Shown piece by piece: positions 29,831 to 36,785 of a stretch of 64,000 nt of DNA. The DNA is taken from the NCBI RefSeq assembly GCF_014635245.1, contig NZ_BMCP01000001.1, forward strand, positions 372,001 through 436,000, read 5' to 3'. Positions within the stretch are counted from its first letter, which is position 1. Each line of letters starts with the position of its first letter. The DNA is from Agaricicola taiwanensis (GTDB lineage Bacteria; Pseudomonadota; Alphaproteobacteria; Rhizobiales; Methylopilaceae). A model generated the notes under the pieces. It was not told where the DNA came from. It ran no database searches and saw only the letters and a list, made by a program, of their open reading frames with translations. The position numbers and the translations under genes are program-made.

Positions 29831-30931
29831 ATGACCGAGATTCGGCCGCTTGCGGCGGAGGATATCCCCGCGATCGGAACGCTGTTCCAGCGGGTGTTCC
29901 GCAACCCGAAGGATCCCGCACCGGAAGCTCTGCTCGACTGCATGCGGGAGCTTTTCTTCCGCCATCCCTGGCGCGATCCTGCGATCCAGAGCCAGGTCTA
30001 TGTGACGCCGGAGCGGACCATCGGCGGCTATATCGGCGTGATCCCGCTGCGCATGCGCCTCAAGGGCCGCGTCTTGAGCGCCGCCGCGCCCACCACCATC
30101 GCCGTGGCGGAACCGGCCAAGAACCCCATGGCCGGGGCGCTCCTGCTGCGCACCTTCATGAACGGGGCACAGGATGTCTCGGTCTCAGAGCCCATCAATC
30201 CCATTGCCGTTGGCATGTGGGAGAAATTCTCGGCGCGCGCCGCCACCATGGAAAGCATGGAATGGCTCGCCCTGTTTCGCCCCGCCGCCTTCGCGGCTTC
30301 CCTCGCGGCGGAGCGCTTTCCGCTGACGCGCTTCGGCAGACCGGTCGCAGGCCCGCTCGATCGCATGCTGGCCCGTTATCTCGCGCGCGACCCGCACCGG
30401 GTGACCGCGCAGAACCAGGCGGAAGTGCAGGATCTGCCGCGCGACCAATTCATCCGCGCGTTCATCCAGCTTGCCGACGAGGCTTACGACCTCACGCCCG
30501 ACTGGGATGAGGAAACGCTGGGATGGCAGCTTGCCCACGCCAGCGGCAACCGCAAGCGCGGCCCCCTGCAGCACCGCCTCGTGGTGGATCGCAACGACAG
30601 GGTCATCGGCGGCTACATCTATCATGCCCATCCTGGCGGTGTGGCCTGGGTCATCCAACTGCTGTCGCGGCCGGACACGGCCCTGCAGGTTGTGGACGCC
30701 ATGCTGCTGCAACTCGACGCCGAAGGCTATGTCTCGGCGAAAGGTCGCACGCAGGCCCGCCTCGTGGAGCCGCTTCTCAAGCGCCGTGCGCTGATGTTCC
30801 GCCGCCATTCCGCCATGGTGCATGCGCGCGATCCGGAGATCCTGGCGGCGGTTCATGAAGGCCGCGGCATCACCAGCGGCTTTGCCGGAGAGACCTGGAC
30901 CCGTCTCGTCAGCGACCGCTATACGCCCTGA
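29831..30931 (+). CDS. Double-domain GNAT-like acyltransferase, copy 2
   Basis: A 366-residue paralogue of the GNAT protein at 27107-28234, with the same two-half layout: IRPLAAEDIPAIGTLFQRVF at the start, IGGYIGVIPLRM, AKNPMAGALLLRTFM, then the C-terminal IGGYIYHAHPGGVAWVIQLLS and GFAGETWTRLV. The ATG at 29831 has a GAGG site seven bases away. Its stop overlaps the convergent alkyltransferase gene by 13 bases. Conservation of both copies around the flippase suggests that two related acyl or amide transfers are made. Confidence 0.8.
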   Translation: MTEIRPLAAEDIPAIGTLFQRVFRNPKDPAPEALLDCMRELFFRHPWRDPAIQSQVYVTPERTIGGYIGVIPLRMRLKGRVLSAAAPTTIAVAEPAKNPMAGALLLRTFMNGAQDVSVSEPINPIAVGMWEKFSARAATMESMEWLALFRPAAFAASLAAERFPLTRFGRPVAGPLDRMLARYLARDPHRVTAQNQAEVQDLPRDQFIRAFIQLADEAYDLTPDWDEETLGWQLAHASGNRKRGPLQHRLVVDRNDRVIGGYIYHAHPGGVAWVIQLLSRPDTALQVVDAMLLQLDAEGYVSAKGRTQARLVEPLLKRRALMFRRHSAMVHARDPEILAAVHEGRGITSGFAGETWTRLVSDRYTP

Positions 30932-31794
30932 CCGGTGGCGGCCTTGCCGGCCTCCCAACCCAGCATGGCGCGCTTGCGCGTCAGGCCCCAATGATAGCCG
31001 GTCAGCGCGCCCGTTGAGCCGATGACCCGGTGGCAGGGGACCACGAAGGAGATGGGGTTGCGCCCCACGGCCGCGCCCACCGCACGTGAGGCGGACGGCT
31101 TGCCTATGTGGCTGGCGATCCGCCCATAGGTGGTGGCGCGGCCCATGGGAATCGCCAGCAGTGTTTCCCACACCCGGATCTCAAAGTCCGTGCCGATCAT
31201 GACCACCCGCAACGGCCGGTCCTGCGACCATTCGGCCGGATCGAACACACGCGCCGCAACCGTCGCTGTGGCGGGTCCATCCTGCAGAAACTGCGCGTTG
31301 GGCCAACGCCGCGTCATGTCCTCCAGAGCCGCGGCCTCTTCGCCCGCGTCGGCGAAGGCGAGGCCGCACAACCCCCGCGGTGTCGCCATCACCAGCGCCT
31401 GCCCGAAGGGAGAGGGATGGAAGCCCCAGGAGATGGTCAGGCCGCCGCCGCGCGCTTTCCATTCGCCCGGTGACATGGCTTCATGGGTGACGAAGAGATC
31501 ATGCAACCGGCCGGGGCCGGAGAGGCCGAGCTCATAGGCGGCATCGAGCACGTTGTCCGCCTCGCGCAGCAGTCCGCGCGCGCGGTCCATGGTGACGGCC
31601 TGAAGAAAGGCCTTGGGTGTCAGCCCGGCCCAGCGGCGGAAGAGGGCATGGAGCTCGCCCGGGCCAACGCCCGCCGCCTCGGCGATTGTCTCCACATCCG
31701 GCTGGCGGCGCCATTCTTCGGAGATGAAGGCGACGGCGCGGCGCACGACGTCATAGTCGGCGCAAGGGTCTAATGTCTGAACAGGTGCAAGCAT
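30919..31794 (-). CDS. ada: Ada-type AraC regulator/methylated-DNA cysteine methyltransferase, short form
   Basis: A 291-residue fusion of an AraC-type helix-turn-helix region (residues about 15-115, with TPKAFLQAVTMDRAR) and an O6-alkylguanine-DNA alkyltransferase. The alkyl-acceptor is Cys254 in the motif VVPCHRVIG. The N-terminal zinc methyl-phosphotriester domain of classical Ada is absent, so activation by phosphotriester transfer cannot occur in the usual way. The start at 31794 has a GGAGG site. It follows cysW by 61 bases on the same strand and may be cotranscribed with it. Confidence 0.92.
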   Translation of the reverse strand: MLAPVQTLDPCADYDVVRRAVAFISEEWRRQPDVETIAEAAGVGPGELHALFRRWAGLTPKAFLQAVTMDRARGLLREADNVLDAAYELGLSGPGRLHDLFVTHEAMSPGEWKARGGGLTISWGFHPSPFGQALVMATPRGLCGLAFADAGEEAAALEDMTRRWPNAQFLQDGPATATVAARVFDPAEWSQDRPLRVVMIGTDFEIRVWETLLAIPMGRATTYGRIASHIGKPSASRAVGAAVGRNPISFVVPCHRVIGSTGALTGYHWGLTRKRAMLGWEAGKAATGQGV

Positions 31795-31855
31795 GGCAGT
31801 GCCTCCGATGTTGCGTCCACTGTCCCTCATGCCGCCCGCCCGAGCCACCCGTTTT

Positions 31856-32674
31856 CTAGCCGTGATCGGCGCGGCGCTCCAGTATGGCTTTCGCGGCCAG
31901 CGTCAGCAGCGATATCAGCGCCAGCACGGAGGAGGCGGCGAAGGCGCCAAGGGCGTTGTAGTCGTTGAAGAGCAGCTCGATCTGCAGCGGCAGCGTCATG
32001 GTTTGGCCCCGAACGCTGCCGGAGACGATGGACACGCCGCCAAACTCACCCATCACACGGGCATTGCAGAGGATCGCGCCATAGAGCAGCGCCCAGCGGA
32101 TGTTGGGCAGCGTCACGAGGCGGAAGATCTGGAAGCCGTTGGCACCCAGCGAATAGGCAGCCTCCTCGTCGTCGCTGCCCTGCTGCTGCATCAGCGGGAT
32201 CAGCTCGCGCGCCACGAAAGGCGAGGTCACGAACAGGCTGACGAGGAAGATCGCCCAGATCGTGAACATGATCTGCAGGCCCGCCTCCTGGAGGGCCGGT
32301 CCGAACAGGCCCTGCGCGCCGTAGAGAAAGAGGTAGGTGACGCCGGCGACGATGGGCGACACGGAGAAGGGGATCTCGATGACGCTGATCAGAAGCTTTC
32401 GACCCGGGAAGCGATAGCGCGTCACCAGCCATGCCGCGGCGATGCCGAAGCCGATGTTGATGGGCACCACCACGAGCGCGGTCAGCACGGTGAGACCGAT
32501 GGCATGGAGTGTGGCCGGCTCCATGATCTTCGAAACATAGACCGCAACACCGGCCTTGAACGCCTCGACGAAGATCACCGCCAGCGGCACGGCGAGGAAG
32601 ACGAGGGCGAGAACCAGCGCGAGGGCGATCAGCGCGATCTCACTGCCGCTGCGTCCGTGGCGAACGTGCGTCAT
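31856..32674 (-). CDS. cysW: Sulfate/thiosulfate ABC transporter permease CysW
   Basis: A 272-residue inner-membrane permease with six transmembrane helices. It is close to E. coli CysW in many stretches, such as AAWLVTRYRFPGRKLL, FSVSPIVAGVTYLFLYG and TLPNIRWALLYGAILCNARVMGEFG, the last containing the EAA-type loop that docks on the ATPase. The start at 32674 lies four bases after the cysT stop; an in-frame ATG at 32695 would overlap cysT. The ATPase gene cysA is not next to it, which is unusual. Confidence 0.95.
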   Translation of the reverse strand: MTHVRHGRSGSEIALIALALVLALVFLAVPLAVIFVEAFKAGVAVYVSKIMEPATLHAIGLTVLTALVVVPINIGFGIAAAWLVTRYRFPGRKLLISVIEIPFSVSPIVAGVTYLFLYGAQGLFGPALQEAGLQIMFTIWAIFLVSLFVTSPFVARELIPLMQQQGSDDEEAAYSLGANGFQIFRLVTLPNIRWALLYGAILCNARVMGEFGGVSIVSGSVRGQTMTLPLQIELLFNDYNALGAFAASSVLALISLLTLAAKAILERRADHG

Positions 32675-32678
32675 GCGC

Positions 32679-33518
32679 TTAGGAGCGTTCGGCATAGCGG
32701 AGCTGCCAGGCTTGGAGGGAGTTGGTGATGATGAGCAGCAGGAAGGCTGCGGCCAGAAGAACGGTCGCCAGTGCCGCGGCGCTGGCATAGTCATATTCAT
32801 CGAGTCGGATGAACATCAGCAGCGAGATGATTTCGGTCTCGAACGGAAGATTTCCGGCGATGAAGACCACGGCTCCGAACTCGCCGATGCTGCGGGCGAA
32901 GGCCAGCGTGCAGCCGGCGGTGAAGGCCGGCAGGATGGTGGGCCAGATCACCTTCGTGAAGATCTGCCAGCGCGTGGCGCCCAGCGCATGAGCCGCCTCT
33001 TCCAGCTCGCCCTGCATGTCCTCCAGCACCGGCTGGACGGTCCGCACCACGAAGGGCGTGGAGGTGAAAGCCATGGCGATCATGATGCCGAGCGGCGTAT
33101 AGGCGACCTTGATCCCCAGTGGCTCAAGAAATTGGCCGAAGACGCCGTTGTTGGAAAAGACGGTGACCAGCGCAAGACCCGCAACAGCCGTCGGTAGCGC
33201 AAATGGAAGATCGACGAGACCATCGAGCAGCCGCCGCCCCGGGAAGCGGTAGCGCACCAGCACCCAGGCGATGAGAAGGCCTTGAATGGCGTTAAAAACA
33301 GTTGCGCCAGCGGCTGCAAGAAAGGTGACGCGGAACGCTGAAAGCGACCGCTCCGACGTGACGATCGACCAGAAGTCCGCCCAACCGAGGCTTGCCGCCT
33401 TGAACAGCATCGCCGTCAGCGGCATGGCCACGATGATAACGAGGTAGAGCAGCGTCACGCCCAGGGTGAGCCCGAAGCCGGGAAGCAGATGGCGACGTGC
33501 GGGGGATGAAGCGGACAT
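32679..33518 (-). CDS. cysT: Sulfate/thiosulfate ABC transporter permease CysT
   Basis: A 279-residue partner of CysW with six transmembrane helices. Family stretches include WVLVRYRFPGRRLLDGLVDLPFALPTAVAGLAL, EEAAHALGATRWQIFTKVIWP and the conserved IGEFGAVVFIAGNLPFETEI. CysT and CysW form the heterodimeric sulfate channel. The gene follows sbp by about 120 bases containing a palindrome. It has no clear ribosome-binding site. Confidence 0.96.
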   Translation of the reverse strand: MSASSPARRHLLPGFGLTLGVTLLYLVIIVAMPLTAMLFKAASLGWADFWSIVTSERSLSAFRVTFLAAAGATVFNAIQGLLIAWVLVRYRFPGRRLLDGLVDLPFALPTAVAGLALVTVFSNNGVFGQFLEPLGIKVAYTPLGIMIAMAFTSTPFVVRTVQPVLEDMQGELEEAAHALGATRWQIFTKVIWPTILPAFTAGCTLAFARSIGEFGAVVFIAGNLPFETEIISLLMFIRLDEYDYASAAALATVLLAAAFLLLIITNSLQAWQLRYAERS

Positions 33519-33541
33519 CTGTACGGCAGCCTGAAATGCGT

Positions 33542-33565
33542 GATGGCCGGGTCATGCCGGCCATC
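33542..33565. repeat. CCGG-type palindrome between sbp and cysT
   Basis: A perfect 9-base stem (GATGGCCGG and complement) with loop GTCATG in the 122-base spacer between sbp and cysT. It may limit permease expression relative to the abundant binding protein, as hairpins often do in binding-protein operons. It also resembles the palindromes at 16546 and 63669. Confidence 0.65.
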
Positions 33566-33640
33566 CGAAATCGATCACATGGATGAGCGATAACTCTGCG
33601 ATGGGAGCCCGGTCAGAAGGCCGGACCCCACCTATCACAG

Positions 33641-34642
33641 TCAGCGATTGACGAACACCTTGTCGAGCTTGCCGCCCTCGCCGAAGTGTTCCTTGGTGAC
33701 CTTATCCCAGCCGCCGAACACATCCTCAACCGTCACGAGGCGCACCTCCGGGAAGCGATCGGCATATTTGGCCTTTACGCTTTCATCGTGCACGCGGTTG
33801 AAGTTCTGGGCGAGGATATCCTGGCCCTCCGGCGCATAGAGGAACTTCAGATAGGTCTCGGCGATGGCGCGAGATCCGCGTGCGTCGGCAACCTTGTCGA
33901 CGACGGAAACCGGGAACTCAGCCAAAAGGCTCATCTCCGGCACGACGGCCTCATATTTGTCCTCGCCGAATTCACGGCGGATGCCATGCACCTCGGCCTC
34001 GAAGGTGATCAGGACGTCGCCGATCTCACGCTCCACGAAGGTAGTGGTAGCAGCGCGGCCGCCGGTATCGAACACCGGAACATTGGCGAAGACCTTCTTG
34101 AGGTACTCCTCCACCTTCGCCTCGTCGTTGTTGAAGGCTTCCTTGGCGTAGGCAGCGGCGGCCAGATAGGTGTAGCGCGCGTTGCCCGAGGTCTTCGGGT
34201 TGGGGAAGATCACCTTCACGTCATCGCGGGCAAGATCGGCCCATCCCTTGATGTTCTTCGGATTGTCGGCGCGAACCAGGAAGGCCGGAAGCGAATAGTA
34301 GGGCGAGGCATTGTTGGGCAGGCGCGACTGCCAGTCTTCCGACACGAGGCTGCCCTTGGCCAGCATCTTGACATCGATCACCTGGTTGAAGGTCACGACG
34401 TCGGCCTGAAGGCCTTCCAGGATCGAACGGGCCTGCTTGGACGAGCCGGCATGGCTCTGGTCGACGGTCAGGCTCTTGCCGGTCTCCGCCTCGTAATTCT
34501 TCGTGAAAGCCTCGTTGATCTGAACATAGAGCTCACGCGCGATGTCGTAGGACACGTTCAGGATTTTACTCGGCTCCTCCGCTTTGAGCGGCGTGGCCGA
34601 AAGAGCGAGTGCGACGAGCACGCCGCCAAGAATCTTTTTCAT
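33641..34642 (-). CDS. sbp: Periplasmic sulfate-binding protein
   Basis: A 333-residue sulfate/thiosulfate-binding lipoprotein-like periplasmic protein with a signal peptide (residues 1-21, ending LKA). Family motifs are LNVSYDIARELYVQINEAF, the helix dipole region DQSHAGSSKQARSI that contacts sulfate, and FPNPKTSGNARYTYLAAAAYA. The ATG at 34642 is favoured because the longer frame to 34750 spoils the signal peptide. Upstream, bases 34643-34762 are strikingly AT-rich and would hold the promoter. It is the first gene of the sbp-cysT-cysW unit. Confidence 0.96.
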   Translation of the reverse strand: MKKILGGVLVALALSATPLKAEEPSKILNVSYDIARELYVQINEAFTKNYEAETGKSLTVDQSHAGSSKQARSILEGLQADVVTFNQVIDVKMLAKGSLVSEDWQSRLPNNASPYYSLPAFLVRADNPKNIKGWADLARDDVKVIFPNPKTSGNARYTYLAAAAYAKEAFNNDEAKVEEYLKKVFANVPVFDTGGRAATTTFVEREIGDVLITFEAEVHGIRREFGEDKYEAVVPEMSLLAEFPVSVVDKVADARGSRAIAETYLKFLYAPEGQDILAQNFNRVHDESVKAKYADRFPEVRLVTVEDVFGGWDKVTKEHFGEGGKLDKVFVNR

Positions 34643-34762
34643 AGGTCTATCCGAGTTCATCCATGGCGCTTCGATCGCACCGGTTGAACGCGAATATGGC
34701 GGAAATAGAAATATATTACAAGAGAAAAAGGATATTTGTATATTAAACACAAACTATATGTA

Positions 34763-35275
34763 TTAATGGCCGTAGCGAGGACCGCGTCTTGCCTCTGCCA
34801 AGGCCTTTGCAAAGGCCTCGGCAAAGTCCGCTCGCTCCGGCGGCGACAGGAAACCGCCCACATCGAGGCTACGGTTGCGCTCCAGGATCGCCAGCCGCAT
34901 CAATCCGTAATCTTCATCCTCCTCCCGCTTCAACCGAACCCAGAGGGGATTGAACCGCCATTCGGAGACATCGCCCCAGTGCGAGATCTTGCGCACAAAG
35001 AGCTCCAGCGCCGTGACGGAGACTTCCTCGCGCGCCCGGGCGGTGCGATAGCTCCAGCGGAAGGCGAGCCAAAGCAGCAGGACATCAAGCCCGAAGAACC
35101 CCACCACGGGCCAGGCACCCATCATGTAGAATGGAAGGCTCGCGATGGCGCTGAGAAGAGCGACAGCCATCATCAATCGCTTGAAGCCCGTCGGCGTCAG
35201 CGAACGGTGAGGCCGGATCTCCGCGGCGAACAGAAGCTGCTCCGCAGGGCCCTTCTGATGCTTGTCGTCATCCAT
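34763..35275 (-). CDS. DUF2244 family integral membrane protein
   Basis: A 170-residue protein with two transmembrane helices (about residues 35-75) and a cytoplasmic C-terminal domain. The pattern RPHRSLTPTGFKRLM and DVLLLWLAFRWSYRTAR is typical of DUF2244, a family common in alphaproteobacteria with no established function. It diverges from nth with only 22 bases between the starts, so the promoters overlap the coding starts. Confidence 0.88.
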   Translation of the reverse strand: MDDDKHQKGPAEQLLFAAEIRPHRSLTPTGFKRLMMAVALLSAIASLPFYMMGAWPVVGFFGLDVLLLWLAFRWSYRTARAREEVSVTALELFVRKISHWGDVSEWRFNPLWVRLKREEDEDYGLMRLAILERNRSLDVGGFLSPPERADFAEAFAKALAEARRGPRYGH

Positions 35276-35297
35276 GAGACACAATACTAACGTTCCG

Positions 35298-36002
35298 ATG
35301 CCAGCCCGCCAGTCCCCTGCTCCCCCCAAACCGAAAGCATCCAGGCCGAGGAAGCGTCCCGCTCGCCTTTCCCCGGCGGCGGTGGAGGAGATGTTCCAGC
35401 GCTTTTACCAGGCAAATCCCGAACCGAAGGGCGAGCTGGAATACGTCAATCCCTTCACCTTGGTCGTGGCGGTCGCGCTCTCCGCGCAGGCAACGGATGT
35501 GGGCGTCAACAAGGCGACTCGCAAGCTGTTTGAGGTGGCGGATACGCCGGAAAAGATGCTGGCTCTCGGAGAGGATGGTCTCATCCAGCACATCAAGACC
35601 ATCGGCCTTTACCGCAACAAGGCGAAGAACGTCATCGCGCTGTCCAAACGCCTGATCGAGGTCTACGGCGGCAAGGTGCCGGAAACCCGTGAGGAGCTCG
35701 AGACCCTGCCGGGGGTCGGTCGCAAGACGGCCAACGTGGTGCTGAACATCGCCTTTGGCCATCCGACCATTGCCGTCGACACCCACCTCTTCAGGGTCGG
35801 CAACCGAACGGGGCTCGCTCCGGGCGCCAATCCGCTGAAGGTTGAACTCGAACTTGAGCGCGTCGTGCCCGAACGCTGGAAGCATCACGCCCATCATTGG
35901 CTGATCCTGCACGGCCGCTATGTGTGCAAGGCGCGAAGGCCCGATTGCCCTTCCTGCCTCATCCGCGACATCTGCCTCTACGATGACAAGACCGTGGCCT
36001 GA
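35298..36002 (+). CDS. nth: Endonuclease III (base-excision repair glycosylase)
   Basis: A 234-residue DNA glycosylase/AP lyase for oxidised pyrimidines. The helix-hairpin-helix LPGVGRKTANVVLN carries catalytic Lys143, and Asp161 lies in VDTHLFRVGNR. The iron-sulfur cluster ligands Cys210, Cys217, Cys220 and Cys226 have the classic C-x6-C-x2-C-x5-C spacing. The Pro/Arg-rich N-terminus is longer than in E. coli. The start could also be at 35274. Confidence 0.97.
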   Translation: MPARQSPAPPKPKASRPRKRPARLSPAAVEEMFQRFYQANPEPKGELEYVNPFTLVVAVALSAQATDVGVNKATRKLFEVADTPEKMLALGEDGLIQHIKTIGLYRNKAKNVIALSKRLIEVYGGKVPETREELETLPGVGRKTANVVLNIAFGHPTIAVDTHLFRVGNRTGLAPGANPLKVELELERVVPERWKHHAHHWLILHGRYVCKARRPDCPSCLIRDICLYDDKTVA

Positions 36003-36086
36003 GGCCTCACAGCCATCGGATGAGCCTTGCGCGGGGCCCGGCTTCGCACCACTTTCGTCATGACGACAGCAACGGGGACACCTCTC

Positions 36087-36767
36087 ATGATCGATGCGGC
36101 GTTACTCGCCCTGCGCCAGGCCTTCTCGCCGCCGTTCCGCATGGTGCTCTTCAAGAGCGTCGGTCTCGCGCTTTTACTGCTGATCCTGATCGGTGCGGGT
36201 TTGCAGGCGGCGCTGGCCCATCTGGTCGTTCTGCAGAATGTCTTCCTGGATTGGACCGCGGCGATCGCGTCCGCGCTCGGCATCCTGGTCGTGCTGTTCT
36301 TCGCCGTGCCTCCGATCATCTCGCTGGTAGCCGGCTTCTTTCTCGACGAGATCGCGGGCGAGGTCGAGCGCACGCACTATCCGGCCGATGCTCCTGGCCG
36401 GGAGCAGCCCCTGGCACGCTCGCTCATTCTGGCCATCAAATTCGCAGCCCTGGTGCTGGTGGTGAACATCGGCGTGCTGCTGCTGGCGCTCATTCCGGGT
36501 GTCAACCTGATCGCCTGGTGGCTCGCCAACGGCTATCTGCTCGGTCGGGAATATTTTGAACTTGCCGCCATGCGGTTCCGGTCCCCGGAAGAAGCCAAGG
36601 CGTTGCGGCGGCAGCATCGCGGCCGCGTGTTCTTCGGCGGGCTGATGATCGCTGCCATGATGGCGATCCCCATCGTCAACCTGGCAACGCCGCTGGTCGC
36701 CACCGCCTTCATGGTGCATATCCACAAGCGTGTCGGCCGCCGGGTCGAACTGCTCGACCCGGCCTGA
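36087..36767 (+). CDS. CysZ/EI24-like membrane protein
   Basis: A 226-residue inner-membrane protein with four to six helices of the EI24/CysZ superfamily. Family elements are LRQAFSPPFRMVLFKSVGL, the FLDEIAGEVERTHYP segment and the tail HRGRVFFGGLMIAAMMAIPIVNLATPLVATAFMVH. E. coli CysZ is a sulfate permease, and a sulfate ABC transporter is encoded about 1.5 kb away, so a role in sulfate uptake is plausible but not shown. The ATG at 36087 has a GGGGACA site. Confidence 0.82.
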   Translation: MIDAALLALRQAFSPPFRMVLFKSVGLALLLLILIGAGLQAALAHLVVLQNVFLDWTAAIASALGILVVLFFAVPPIISLVAGFFLDEIAGEVERTHYPADAPGREQPLARSLILAIKFAALVLVVNIGVLLLALIPGVNLIAWWLANGYLLGREYFELAAMRFRSPEEAKALRRQHRGRVFFGGLMIAAMMAIPIVNLATPLVATAFMVHIHKRVGRRVELLDPA

Positions 36768-36785
36768 CGGCGCATCTTGAGGGGC

